64,000 nucleotides of DNA from Kalaharituber pfeilii (lineage: Eukaryota; Ascomycota; Pezizomycetes; Pezizales; Pezizaceae), in contig WHUZ01000037.1 of the NCBI GenBank assembly GCA_015179045.1, positions 248,001-312,000 on the forward strand, read 5' to 3'. The notes beneath the pieces are model-generated. The model did no database searches. It saw nothing but the letters and a program-made list of their open reading frames with translations, and was not told the DNA's origin. Positions 20,867 through 32,015 of the stretch are shown in pieces (position 1 is the first letter of the stretch; every line of letters starts with the position of its first letter). A program made the translations under genes and the position numbers.

Positions 20867-21411
20867 GGGCAAGCCCTCATAGCCCGGAGACCGGCTAAAC
20901 TAACTCTCTACTGTGGGAGGGAACAGACGGAAGTTCTGAGGAGGGGAACGAGAACACACAATAGTAAAGAGCTAGAGATAACCACGAGGCACAAGACAAA
21001 GACCGGTTCACTGTATTGAAGAGGACTATGAAACACTGCAAGACGGACAGAATAACCACCCCGGTAATACTGTGATCACCCTCGACGATGATGATGATAG
21101 AAACAAGCCTCCTTCTCCCCCTCCTTATATGCCCATCACCCTCTGGTCCCCTACCCCCTTGTGGTAATCGCCGCTCCTCAGTCCCTCAGGGCCCTCCTTC
21201 CCTCTCGGGTAGTCTCATCTAGGCCGTCATGGTCCCCCTTTCCCCCTTGGGTAGTCTCATCTAGGCATCAATGGTCCCCCCTTCCATCTTGAGTTATCAT
21301 CCACCGTTGCATCATCAAGCGCCAAGATTCCCACACTACATACATGGCCCCCACGCGCCGTCGCCCCCGCTCTCCTAGCTTCTAGAACTTGACGCCGCGC
21401 TCTCCTACCTT

Positions 21412-24400
21412 CTAGAACTTGACCCCAGCGAAGAAATCCTCTAAAACGTCATACTCCTCCCCATTCTCCGCCTTTCTTTTCCACTCCTTTCCCATGTCGC
21501 TCCACCTCTCAAAACCTTCTGGGCGGTTCTCCTGACTTCTGCATCGGAAAGCGAGATGCTCCCCCGTTTGCACCTCCCCACACCTGCACCTATCCGATTC
21601 TGCCACCCCTAGCTTCTTCAACCACCTAGCACACCTTCCTCGCTCCAGTCGCAATGCAGTGAAGTTTGATGTCGCCATCCTACTCCACTCCATGACCTTT
21701 CCTCCTCCAAAGCCCTCCACTTCTCTCTTCTCCTACCTAGCCTCTCTGCGCACTCCACTTTCACCTTCTCACACTCTCCTCCCCATGACATCTCCTCGCC
21801 CTCCTCCGAGAACCTTGACCACTGCCCCTGCCAGCGGTCCAAAACGCTTTCATATCCATCCCCCTCTTCCAGGGCCCACTGCACCCCCCAGTCCTTCCAG
21901 TTTCTCATCCCCTCCTCCTTCTCCTCATTCCCTCTCCTGAAACCTCCTGTGCATAGTTCTGCAAGCTCCGATGGCACCTCCACTTCCCGAATCATCGCCC
22001 TTGCCTGTGCTGCGTCCAGGATCACCTCCACCCCCTCCACTCCGCACACTGCGTTCACCCCCTCTACCCCTGTGCCTCTCCCCCCTCCAGCTGCCTTCTT
22101 TAATGCTTGCAGCTGTACTCTCTCCATTTCTCTTCTCCATTCCTTCTGTCCTCTCCAACCTATCTCACTACCCCACATGGCTACCGCTCTAATCATGCCC
22201 GTATAAATCTGTCTCCAGCTCCTTGGGCTTATTCCCCAATCCCTATTTCCCAACCCCGCTAGTGCTCCGGTCAACCTTCTTGCTCTGCTGACTCTGTTTT
22301 TCCAGTGTGCCGTGAAGGTCAAATTCTCATCAAAGATGACGCCCAGCCATTTCAGAAACTCCCCCTCCTTCTTCTGCCTCTTTCCTACGCCAAACGTTAT
22401 CATCTCCCACTTCGACTCTTCCAGTGGGATCTGATCCTCCTCTGCCACCTCCTTCACCTCCTTCTTTACCTTCTCTCTCAGCCTCCCCATATCCCAATAG
22501 CCATGCCAGTCTAGGGCCGTTACAGCTATATCATCGACATATGATGGAGCCTCTACTTCTACTCCTGTTGCTACCCCCCTGACTCTCCTCTCAATCTTCT
22601 CCATTGTTGGTGCCATGAATATCAGGAAGAGCACCGGTGATAGGGGGGACCCTTGTGGGACCCCCACATTTGCTCTTCCTCTCCCTCTCTCTCTTCCATC
22701 CCACTCTACACTAAATTCTCTCATCCCCATGAAGTCCTCCAGCCACTCCCTCTTCCTTCTTACCTCCTCGCTCCCCTTTTCTTCTACTCTCCTCAGCACC
22801 ACCTCCTTTCTGACAATATTGAACCCCCCCTTTACATCCGCCGTAACCCATGCTACTTCCCCCCCCTCTATGCAGGCACCTTTGTGTCTTTGTCACTGCC
22901 CTTGCCATTGCCTGCACTGCATTCCTCCCCTTCCTAGCCCCCAGCTGCAGTCTATGGAACAGTCCAGTCTCCTTCTGAAGCCTGTTTGCCATGACCTTCT
23001 CCCCGATCTTCCCTATGCAGTTGATCAGGTTGATTGGTCTCCAAGCCTTCGTCGTTTTGATATCCTTGCCGGCTTTGGTATCATGACGACCTTAATCTCC
23101 TTCCACTCTCTGGGTGTTGAGTTCTGGATCCACTTCTCTGCAATTTCACCTACCAGCTGGTCTCCCAATGGCGTCTTCAATGCCGCTCTAATGAGGCGGT
23201 ACCCGATTCCATCCGGACCTGGTGCTGACGACATGTTCTTTGTTCTTCTTAAGGCCTCTCTCACCTCTCTCTCCACTCTCCTTCTCTCCTCCTCGCTCAC
23301 GTCCCGCCTGCCTCTCTCCTTTTCTCTTCCAACCTCCTCCCTCCCCTCCTCTTCTTCAAAGGCAAAATTTCTCTTTACTAATGCTTCTGCCTTCTCTGAG
23401 TCTCCCATCAGCTCTTTCCCCTCGTCATCTGTAAGAGTCCCCATCTTATCTCCTCTCCCAAAGGGGTCCTTTGCTACTCTCACTAACCTCCACGGATCGC
23501 TGATCCCCTCCTCCTCTATGAAATCTCTCCAGCACCTTCTCTTCTCTTCTCGGATTTTCCACTTCATCTTCCGCACCGCCGCCTTCCAGCCCCTCACTCT
23601 CTCCTCATTTTCCAATCTTGCACGAGCTCCTACTCCTCCCCTTGCAAGCCTGTTCACCTCCTTTCTCAACTCTTCAATCTCCTCACTCCACCACTTCTTG
23701 CTCCTTCCGCTTACTCGTACCTTCTTCTCTAGTAACTTTTTCCATCTCTTGAGCTTCTGGTACGCATCCCCTTCACCTATTCTCTCTATCCACTTCTTTT
23801 TCTCCTGCTCACCCCACTCCCCATTCAACCCCTCTACCTCCTTCTCCATCCGATCCCAATCTATACGTACCCTCTCCTCTTCCCTTTTCTCTCTCTCCTT
23901 CTCCTCAAACTCTACCACCAGTGCTGAATGATCCGAGCCTAGATTCAGGTACTCCACTTCTACTCCATTCACCCCTCGGTACCATACCAGATCTATTCTT
24001 GACTCCCTCAGTCTCCCTTCTACCTCTCTCCTCCATGTCCCTACTCTCTCACCTGCTAGGCTAAAACCTGCCTGCTCCATTCTCTCTCTTAGAATCCTCC
24101 CTCTGCTATTCTCCCCCGTCCCTTCCAAGCTCCACATCTCACTGTGTGCATTCCAGTCTCCTAGCAGTACGCAGTTTCCTTCTACCTCCAGAACCTTCTC
24201 CAGCCATCCTTCGAATTCTTCCTCTTTCCAGTTTCCATCCACATATACCCCCCCTACCCACACCTCCCCGACTCTACCCCAAGCTACATTACTATCCCCT
24301 CTTCTTTCCATCCCGTGCCTCCCCTTCTTTTCCCAGCCAACCACCCCTCTCTTCTCTCCTACTTCTCCTATCCTTTCCAGACTTGGGTGGGAACTTGTCT

Positions 24401-24536
24401 TCCACTCCCCTCCTACCCTTGTCTTCCACCCCTCCGCTTCCCATCCCAGCTCCCACTGTTCTTTGAAAGTATTCTCCCTCCATACATGCCCCACTACCGA
24501 GCTCTCCCCAACGTTCAGGTATCCTACCTTTACCAT
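21412..24536 (-). pseudogene. LINE ORF2 (endonuclease + reverse transcriptase), broken
   Basis: The first frame (24536-23025) has endonuclease motifs LGDWNAHSEMW, SRIDLVW and GSDHSALV and enters the reverse transcriptase at APGPDGIGYRL and VVMIPKPA. A frameshift near 23060 moves the reading to NRLQKETGLFHRLQLGARKG, and another near 22800 moves it to the palm frame with VGVPQGSPLSPVLF and the catalytic SYVDDIAV. A third shift near 21700 leads to the C-terminal CRCGEVQTGEHLAFRCR motif and the stop at 21412. The RNase H domain of copy 2 is absent between CEKVKVE and MEGFGGGKV. ORF2's ATG overlaps the ORF1 stop in ATGGTAA (24530-24536). Confidence 0.85.
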
Positions 24537-26284
24537 AATGCTTCAGGTACCCCACTACTCTCAGCCTCCCAATCCCCTTGAGGCGCCTTTCCCAAGATAT
24601 CTCCTAATATAACCATAGGGCGATGCTTTGAACCCTCCATATCAATTCTCTCATCTACTTCCATGCTCCCCTCCCTTCTGCGCTTCAGAAAGCCTCCCAG
24701 TCCTGCTGCTGCCAGCTCTTCATCCCAGTCTCTTGTCAGAGCTCCGGAAAAAGCTACTACCTTTGACTTCGGCTCTGGTACCTTAGTTTCAACTGCCTTC
24801 TCTTTACCCTTCCCTTCTGCTACTGCTACTCTTTCTATATCCAACTTCACCTCTTTCGTACTCCTTTCCATCTCCTTTCTCTCTAGTATATCCTCTACCC
24901 TCTCTCTCTTTTGGCTCTGGTTCGGCATGCCTAGCTTTGGTCTTGCTGGGCATACTCTTGCAATATGCCCCCATTGTCCGCATGCATAACATGCCATCTG
25001 CCCCTTTTGGAATCTACACTCTCTGGCCAGGTGCCCTCGCTTTCCACACTTGAAACACCCACCTGCTTGACTCCCCTGCGTCGACTGCTGGGTGTTAACA
25101 ATCTGAACCTCCGCTGTTTGAGTTCCCTGCCGTTGCTGGACCCCTTGTATTTGCTGTTGTAGCCGCTGCTGTTGTTGCGGTTGCTGTTGGCTAACTCCCT
25201 CCTTATTCCCTGCTGCTGCTGCCATGTTTGCATATGATACCCTCCCCTCTCCTTGCATATACACCCCTGGCTTATATCTCTCTACTATCTTTCTCACTCC
25301 CCGCCACATTAAACCCTTCTTCAAAACCTTTGCCGCCTCCTCCAAGTTCTGTACCTCAAACTTTAATCGTGAAACCCGTGGGGGACCCATCGGAGGAGCG
25401 ATTCCAAACCGGACCGGGGGTCTTGATCCGAATTTAACATCCGGATTTTCCTCCCTCAGCTTTGCTCGCATCATTCCCTCATCCCCTCTCCCTTCCTCAT
25501 AGTCTGCCCCCTTCATCACTAATATTACTGCCTCCTTATTATGGACCTCTACCCTCACCAGGTCCTCTCCAAAGATCAGCTTCATCCATGCTCCAAACTT
25601 CTCCAATACCTCTTTTGGCTTTTCATCCTCTCGGATATCTACCAACAACCATGTTCTCTCAAACTTAGACACTGCCGGGTCCCTTGCTACCCTTGACACC
25701 TTCCACCCCCCCTCTCCTTCCGCCTTCTTACTTGCCTCCCATAATGTCTCGCACCTCTTCAGCAAAATATCCCTCTCCTCGAGCCCCTCCTTACCGTATG
25801 GTACTGGCTTCACATGTACAGTTCTAATTGTTCTCTTCCACAACTTCTTTCCCCTTACTATAGTCCAGTTCTCTCCCTCAATTCTCTTTTCTGCCTCCTG
25901 CTTCGCTGCCTCTGCCTCCTCTCTAGCTCTCCTATCTTTTTCTTCCAGTGCCCTCACCTCCTCCTGTGTTGCTGCTGGACTCTCCATGATCTCAAGCACT
26001 TCCTTCAGAACTTTCGCTCTCTCCACTACCTTTGCTCTCTCGGCAGCCTCCTTTCGCTTGCTCTCCTCTTCAGCCGCCTTTCTTCTTTCTTCTTCTCTTT
26101 TCTCCCTCTTGATCTTCTCCTCCTGCATCTTCCTCACCTCCCTTAACTCTGCCTCCCGCTTTCTCTTCTTCTCCTCCTCCTCCTTTTCTCTTTTTCTCCT
26201 TTCCTTTTCTCTCTCCAACTCTCTTTCTTCTTTTGCTGATGCTAGCCCCATTGCCGTATGCACCTCCAAAATCATTGTCTCCAT
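24530..26284 (-). CDS. LINE ORF1, gag-like RNA-binding protein
   Basis: This is an intact 584-residue frame. The N-terminus is very rich in K, E and R (about residues 20-140) and should form a coiled coil. The C-terminal third has two CCHC knuckles, CFKCGKRGHLAREC and CYACGQWGHIARVC (about residues 408-445), preceded by a Q-rich stretch. In LINE elements such proteins coat the element RNA and act with ORF2 as a ribonucleoprotein. The stop overlaps the ORF2 start (ATGGTAA), which suggests termination-reinitiation. The frame is open, but the element's damaged ORF2 means it cannot move by itself. Confidence 0.8.
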   Translation of the reverse strand: METMILEVHTAMGLASAKEERELEREKERRKREKEEEEKKRKREAELREVRKMQEEKIKREKREEERRKAAEEESKRKEAAERAKVVERAKVLKEVLEIMESPAATQEEVRALEEKDRRAREEAEAAKQEAEKRIEGENWTIVRGKKLWKRTIRTVHVKPVPYGKEGLEERDILLKRCETLWEASKKAEGEGGWKVSRVARDPAVSKFERTWLLVDIREDEKPKEVLEKFGAWMKLIFGEDLVRVEVHNKEAVILVMKGADYEEGRGDEGMMRAKLREENPDVKFGSRPPVRFGIAPPMGPPRVSRLKFEVQNLEEAAKVLKKGLMWRGVRKIVERYKPGVYMQGEGRVSYANMAAAAGNKEGVSQQQPQQQQRLQQQIQGVQQRQGTQTAEVQIVNTQQSTQGSQAGGCFKCGKRGHLARECRFQKGQMACYACGQWGHIARVCPARPKLGMPNQSQKRERVEDILERKEMERSTKEVKLDIERVAVAEGKGKEKAVETKVPEPKSKVVAFSGALTRDWDEELAAAGLGGFLKRRREGSMEVDERIDMEGSKHRPMVILGDILGKAPQGDWEAESSGVPEALW

Positions 26285-26464
26285 CCTTCCTACCCTTTTT
26301 TTCCAGTTCGCTTTCCTTCTTCTTCTCCCAATCCCCCCATGCTGCTCTCATTACCTTTTTCCAACTCAAACTGCTGACTCCTCAGCCAATACTTCCAGCA
26401 CTTCTGCCTCCAGTGCCGCCTCTTCTACCTCCAGTGCTGCCTCTTCTACCATCACTGCCGCTCC

Positions 26465-27045
26465 TAAGAAGCAGATGAGCGACTTTGAAAAAGGTCAAAA
26501 TTGTCCTTCTGGAACAACAAGAGTTATCATTTCAACAGATTACAAATCAAATAGGTTGGCCTAAGAGTACTATTCGAGATTTTCTTAAGTGTTACAAGGA
26601 GTAAGGCACTGCTGAAATGTGCCTAAGAGTGGAAGACCAAAAAAGCTAAATGAGAATGTTATGGACTCTATCACTGCTTTACTTGATAGTGACCCTCTCT
26701 CTTAAAGCTCTCTGACCCATCTCTATCAAAGCTCTCTCTACAGGAACATTTAAAGGAAATCTAGACATCAAAATTGACTCATGAACCCTCGATCAGAACT
26801 TCCGGATTAAGGGCTGTCGGAAGTGGAGAGCTAGAAAGAGACCTAAATTAGCTCCTATCCATGCTGCAGCAAGGTTAGCTTGGGCCCTGGAGAGAAAGGC
26901 TTGGACGGAGGAAAACTGGGCAAAGTATGTTTGGTCTGATGAATGCAATGTTGAGAGAAGTAATGGTGGTGGTGCGAAGTGGATATGGAGGAAGAATGGA
27001 GTGGAGCGATATGCAGTGGACCCTAGCCTTATTGGCGTAATAGCG
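26465..27045 (+). pseudogene. Tc1/mariner-like transposase remnant
   Basis: Read in changing frames, the DNA gives an N-terminal HTH-like stretch (SFQQITNQIGWPKSTIRDFL near 26520-26590), GTAEMC, and a catalytic-core part RPKLAPIHAAARLAWALERK followed by VWSDECNVERSNGGGAKWIW (near 26845-26995). SDE at the second motif is characteristic of Tc1-like DDE/D transposases. Stops and frameshifts are frequent and the last catalytic acid is missing. LINE copy 1 lies at its 5' side. It is a dead element. Confidence 0.7.
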
Positions 27046-27199
27046 CGTATATAGGTCTAAGACATCAAATTATGCAATCTAGGTGGGCGTTTTCTTTTGC
27101 CATGTGACTGTATATTGTATTGAATTTCAATATGCAACTACATTGAAGTTCTAAGGTTGCATATTTCACTACAATCAATGCCTTATTGCATTGAAATGT

Positions 27200-28060
27200 C
27201 ATGATATGTAACATTATTAATAGACTAAATAAAATAGTATTAGTTGATCATCCGGAACTTGAACAGGGGAAAAATCTCAGTGGCGTCATGAAAACAGGGG
27301 AAAAAAAAGTTTTTTTCCCATGGGAATATGATATTCATCAAGGAGGACCAACAATGGACGCTCTACAAGTTTGGAGACATCATCGAATACACGAAGAGGG
27401 AAAAGAGAGAGGAAACGGGCCAGGAAATCGAAGACGCTACCATTTTGGCCATGGGGGGAGGCGCAGTGTTGACCGAGAAGGAATTCGATGTACCAGTCAG
27501 AGTAATAACAATCGAAGACATAGAAGCCGGACAAATATCAACCCAACAAATCATCGATTTCATCACCGAGAGCATGGCAATGGATTCAAGGCCACCGGAA
27601 GACTAAATAGAAGACACAATAGTGGTGAGACAACCCACGATTCTACCCACATACAACAATGAATCGAAAATCCCCGACACATTTGAAGAATTCACCAACG
27701 ATGCCGGGGAGTGACAAAAGCGACGCATCAACCAAAACAGTCATACCAGCCACCTTCACGACAACCACGCCCCTGGCCTATACACAGACCCAGCCTTTCG
27801 GGACAATGAAGGGTACACACCGGTACCCGGAACCAGGCCCCCAACCCTGGACCGACCCACGACCTCGATGTGGACGATGTTGAGGAGGAGAACTTCCTAA
27901 TTGAAACGGTCCGAGCTGCAGTTAAGAAAGCCCAAGAATGGGAAGCCAAGGCATCAAGAGGGCATATGAAGACCGAGACCGCGAGGTATATCGGAGCATC
28001 CGCTATGGAGGCCCTGAGAGGACTGGAAAAGAGGTTCGGCCTTGACAACTAGTCTAGACA
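27200..28060 (+). pseudogene. unrecognised, possible retroelement gag-like remnant
   Basis: Adjacent frames look protein-like: 27328-27606 (QWTLYKFGDIIEYTKREK, ITIEDIEAGQ, IIDFITESMAMD) and 27870-28052 (MDDVEEENFLIETVRAAVKK, AMEALRGLEKRFG), with further readable sequence to about 28200 (RVDKDTREWADRMTRD-like). The composition is charged and helical, but I recognise no domain. Frames change between the pieces, so it is broken. An origin in a retroelement is a guess from the setting. Confidence 0.35.
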
Positions 28061-28324
28061 AGTAGACAAGGACACGAGGGAATGGGCGGACAGGATGACT
28101 CGGGACTACTGGCATTGGAGATTACAAGAGAACAGGGATGAAGAACGGGAAAGCGAGAGGTCGCATATCCAAATCCTTATAGAGCGGGATGACTCCGGAC
28201 AGGTACTTTTTACCTGTCCGCTCAGGGACAGGTAGTTCCTTGTACGATAAGCGGATCACTAGTGGCGTGCGCTAATATGCAGAAGTTTTCAAGGGTTACC
28301 ATTCAGAGGTACCTAAGCTAAGAT

Positions 28325-28520
28325 ATTATGTACTCGGGGGTGCGGCAAAGTCTGTGGAATTATGCAGAGCCAAGATACTCACGTGGTTTTACGTGGTACT
28401 TCTGTTGCTATGGGGCCTTTGGAGCCAAGGAAAAGTGGTGTAAAAAAGGACGAAAAGTCTGTGGAAATTTTTGTATGGGAAACCCGCAAAATTTTTCCAC
28501 AGACTTTTAGTATGATAAAA
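28325..28520 (+). repeat. dispersed repeat D1, copy a
   Basis: The sequence gtactcgggggtgcggcaaa ... tgtggaattatgcagagcca ... gtggttttacgtggtacttc recurs inverted at about 29092-29210 and, more diverged, at about 49005-49130. It ends in a self-complementary run, agtctgtggaaatttttgta then aaatttttccacagactttt. No gene is called. Confidence 0.6.
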
Positions 28521-28529
28521 TGCTATATA

Positions 28530-29090
28530 CACGACAACACTAATATATGAGAAAATGCAAAAATTTCGTAAAACGACTCAAAAAAAAAATATTGCAACCA
28601 TGGAACGCACTTGAAAAACTCCGAAAACTTGAAACTTGTAGGAAGAAAAAAAAAAAAAAAAAAAAAAACTCATACCACAAGTGAAAATCAATAGGCGTCG
28701 CCTCCCCATCAGGCTGTTGCTGAAAGAGGGGGGTTATGTGTCGTATCCTGTATACTTGTATGTAAGGAGGGGCAGGACGGAGATTCTGCTCTTTTCTCCT
28801 AACCTACATCATACAAGTACAGTACTTTCTTAAGATTTCCGGCTTTGAGAGAAGGAATTCTCCCACAGTACTGTTCTCGTGCCCAGCGGAGTACTAGTGC
28901 TAGCAGAGGACTGTCAACACTAATAGAAAAATCATTAAGTTAGCTAACAAGTTAGATATAGTAGAAGAGCTATCAAACCTACCTATTGAGCTGAAGCTGC
29001 TGATAGAGAGCAATCAGACGTGAAAACAGAGAGCTACCGATACCGGGCTCTGATGATCTACTGTTTATTTTCTGTTGCAACCGCGCGCGT
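28530..29090. other. no gene seen; A-run
   Basis: An A run of about 23 bp lies at 28648-28670. No supported coding frame or other repeat was found. Confidence 0.4.
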
Positions 29091-29091
29091 T

Positions 29092-29210
29092 CAACTTGTT
29101 TACTGACTGACCTATCACAGCTGCAGCAGAAGTACCATGTGAATCCACGTGAGTACCTTGGCGCTGCATAATTCCACAGACTTACTGGCAACCCCGAGTA
29201 CAATACCTGA
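29092..29210 (-). repeat. dispersed repeat D1, copy b (inverted)
   Basis: It reads on the minus strand as ctcggggttgccagtaagtc then ggaattatgcagcgcc and acgtggattcacatggtact, matching copy a at 28325. Confidence 0.6.
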
Positions 29211-29347
29211 ACATCTAAATAGGTGCAGTGGAAGATATGTGGGACCTTGATACAACAAGAATAATATCCTGCATAGCTTGCGTATCCTCTTCAAGCTCAA
29301 CCACACCTGAGGAGCCTTCCCTATGGCACTTTCTAGTATTTCTTGCA

Positions 29348-29416
29348 CCCTGCCATGGCCACGTGCTACAAGCGGGGTTATGTGATTTAAAAAAAAGAAA
29401 AAAAAAAAAAAAAAAA
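29348..29416 (+). mobile_element. 69 bp LINE-tail retroinsertion with perfect 14 bp target duplication
   Basis: The body ccctgccatggccacgtgct ... gcggggttatgtgattta plus an A-rich tail matches the 3' terminus of LINE copy 2 (49348-49400, minus strand). It is flanked by perfect copies of tagtatttcttgca at 29334-29347 and 29417-29430. It is an extreme 5'-truncated LINE copy, showing the family has moved by target-primed reverse transcription. Confidence 0.9.
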
Positions 29417-29570
29417 TAGTATTTCTTGCAGCAGCTGTTCATTCAGCCAACTCAGCAGAGGTCATAGCATGCGCTCTAGCTTTTCCCTTGGTTTTTTTCT
29501 GACAAAATTAATTTAAAGCTGGTGGTACAAATTGCTGGATAATTGGCTGAGCACCATAACTGTTACGGGT

Positions 29571-29803
29571 TCACCGCGACCGTAGTGTGGGCGGCCGGTG
29601 GAGCACGCGAGAAAGCGAAAAATGCAAGCGCATACAAAATGCGCATATGCGACGTAAGCGACATGCGACAGCTGGAAGGGCGCTGCAGTCGCATAAATGA
29701 GTGCTATACATATGAGCTACGCAGGGGACTAGCGAGTATCGCTAGTCAAGTGTCTTTTTGGCCTGGCGGACGGTAACTCTCCGCGTTTACCACCTCCGTA
29801 ACA
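29571..29803. mobile_element. GTTACGG-family MITE, ~233 bp
   Basis: The ends are tgttacggg and ccgtaaca, inverted relative to each other. The interior (gtgtgggcggccggtggagc; ctacgcaggggactagcgag; gtgtctttttggcctggcgg) matches 33064-33267 in inverse orientation and fragments within both inverted arms (4100-4330; 8690-8910). It is non-coding. Confidence 0.7.
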
Positions 29804-29804
29804 G

Positions 29805-30850
29805 ACATAGTAAGAAGTTCATCTCATCTACTAATTCTGTCAGTTAAGTATATACTATTATAGCTCTGTTGCACTCATAAGAGTATTTTTTCTAGCAATT
29901 AATACTATCAGTCCTGCAATATACTATAGTATTCTTGAAGATGTTTTCCTAGTAGCCAATACTCCCGATGCTACATACCATTGTAAACATAAGAGTAGTC
30001 TTATAGCTATTAATCCTGTTATTTTTAGTATATGTAGTTGCTTGTTTAGTCTCGTGCCCAGACCGTCTTGTAATTAATATTCGCTTGGCGACGCACAGGA
30101 GCGTCTGGAACCTTTTGTCCCCCGTTTGTTCAGCCAAGACCGCAATGCAACGTTTCGGTCGCAACGTAGTCCGTATGTATGTTTGTAAACAGTTTGATTG
30201 TGTACAGCAAAACGATTCACTCTTAATATACAGGAAGCCATGTCGGTGGACACAATAGAGAAAGAAGTTCTTGACGATGAAGGAGTGCAAATTCTAGAGG
30301 TAATAAAACAAATGAAAGCCAAAGGATTTACCTGTTATGTTTATTACCTGATCATTGTAATAACCATTGCACCAAAAGGTAGAACTACTGGTACCATCCG
30401 GTAGTGCAACTAGTAGTATTCAGACAAGTTGGTCAATGACTTGCTTACGTTTGCAATAGCTACATATACTAGTAGTCAGCTTCCCTCTGCCACCATCATC
30501 ATGGCATGCTAAGCTATGATATTACTCCTCCGCAGGCAGAGTACGCCCCGGACTCTCTATATATTAACCCCCACTGGCAGATGTAGTGTTCGCATTTGGT
30601 ATAAGCTGAGTCAGTGTTGAGTTTTATAGCATACATACATAATTGGCTCACATCAGCTCAGTACCAAGTAGTAGTTGTATATTACACATTGACTCTGTCA
30701 TGCCGTATATACAACTCATACCAGCTCGCTCAACAGCCGAGCCAAGTACGTTTTATGGTGTAATAAACCAGCTCAACTCGGACTCACTTAGAAAACCTGA
30801 CTCAGAACTTACACCAGGTGCGAACATTACCTAGATACCTATTACCCATT
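29805..30850. other. no gene seen
   Basis: Short frames occur (for example 30198-30404 containing MSVDTIEKEVLDDEGVQILE), but no domain, repeat or splice evidence supports them. Confidence 0.4.
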
Positions 30851-31200
30851 CGCCAGCTCGCAAAATTATGAAGAGCCATAGAACGAGACAGACTACAGCT
30901 CAGCTACTGCCCACTACAGCGCCTTGGAACCAGAGTCACCACCCTAGCAGGACTACTAGGTAAATAAAGGCCTGCGCCACTGGAGATACCAGATCGGAAA
31001 AGCAGACAGTCCGGAGTGCAGATAGTGCAGCAAAGGTCTGGAGACTTCTGCACACGTCCTGATAGAATGCGAAGTTTGGAAACGGAAGCGGCTAGGGGGG
31101 GAGGAGGACCTGAGAAGACCCCCGAAAACAGACAGAGATAAAGACAAATTGGCGGAGATATTGGAATGTAATAATCCAACCCGGACCCCTCGCCCAAGAC
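30850..31200 (+). pseudogene. LINE ORF2 C-terminal remnant (different family)
   Basis: In frame, LRHWRYQIGKADSPECR, a stop, then CSKGLETSAHVLIECEVWK gives the C-x2-C...H...C knuckle typical of LINE ORF2 C-termini. It is unlike the two Tad-like copies here. The stop codon and lack of upstream RT show it is a relic. Confidence 0.6.
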
Positions 31201-31346
31201 CCTCCAGCTCCGGTCCTATACTGGTAATCAACATACTACTCACCAGTACTCGTACACGTGCAGCTGACCCTGACACCCTTGCAATTCGCCGCACTCCTTC
31301 TAGCACTCCGATATATATCTCTGCACCTGTAAGCTCGCTTAAGCAA

Positions 31347-32015
31347 ATGGCCGCCAGCATCCCGGTCATCGCACTGCATCAATTTCACAAACATCTGTCC
31401 TCAGTATATAGTTTTGGTGCAAATTCTTTTAGTGACGAATTTGTATTTCTGAATGATGATGATATTAACCGTATATCAAGGTGTTGTACAGATGTGTTTG
31501 ACCTTGCTTCTTTACAAAAAGGACTCACAAGAAAGCGGAAAATTCTTTATTCACCTTTAGGGATGCATATTGATGCTCTACTAACCCTACTCAAACATGT
31601 TCTAGCAAATATCACTGTGGCCGCAAAGCCTACCCGAGGACCGTGGGTAGGAGTCTTAGAGGTTGCGGAAACCTCAAAGCAGTTTCCGCAACCCCCGGAA
31701 ACCACAAAGCAGTTTCTGCAGCTACCGGAAACTCCAATGCAGTTTCCGCAGCCACCGGAAACCTCAGTGCAACCCTCGGAAACCACAAAGCAGTTTCCGC
31801 AGTTACCGGAAACCTCAGTGCAGTTTCTGCAACCACCAACGCAGTCCGAAACCTCAAAGCAGTTTCTGCAAGCCCCGGAAACTACAAAGCAGTTTCTGCA
31901 GCCACCGGAAACCTCAGTGCAGTTTCCGCAACCACCAATGCAGTCCGAAACCTCAAAGCAGTTTCTGCAAGCCCCGGAAACTACAAAGCAGTTTTCGCAA
32001 CCCCCGGAAACTTGA
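31347..32015 (+). CDS. repeat-rich ORF of unknown function
   Basis: From the first ATG at 31347 the frame is open for 222 residues. The N-terminal ~95 residues look protein-like (MAASIPVIALHQFHKHL, FGANSFSDEFVFLNDDDIN). From about residue 105 the protein is a tandem of Q-F-P/L-Q-P-P-E-T-S/T units, encoded by a minisatellite (31666-32010). Upstream the frame runs without ATG into the LINE remnant. No domain is recognised. It may be a real repeat protein, or a minisatellite that happens to be open: the minus strand is also open through the same repeat. Confidence 0.35.
   Translation: MAASIPVIALHQFHKHLSSVYSFGANSFSDEFVFLNDDDINRISRCCTDVFDLASLQKGLTRKRKILYSPLGMHIDALLTLLKHVLANITVAAKPTRGPWVGVLEVAETSKQFPQPPETTKQFLQLPETPMQFPQPPETSVQPSETTKQFPQLPETSVQFLQPPTQSETSKQFLQAPETTKQFLQPPETSVQFPQPPMQSETSKQFLQAPETTKQFSQPPET

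Larger units (their letters stand above)
20867..26350 (-). mobile_element. LINE (non-LTR retrotransposon) copy 1
   Basis: On the minus strand: ORF1 with two CCHC zinc knuckles, then ORF2 with an apurinic-type endonuclease and reverse transcriptase. ORF2 order and a C-terminal RNase H (present in copy 2) resemble Tad-like fungal elements. The 3' end stops at tgcccagggaccct, without the gttatgtgattta-poly(A) tail seen in copy 2, and abuts the tyrosinase fragment. The 5' end is near 26350, next to Tc1/mariner remains. RNase H is deleted and ORF2 is frameshifted, so the copy is inactive. Confidence 0.85.

Noticed and set aside
22615..23931. Long plus-strand Ser/Pro/Leu-rich ORF (438 codons)
   Set aside because: It is the antisense shadow of the purine-rich LINE ORF2; the minus strand has endonuclease and RT motifs.
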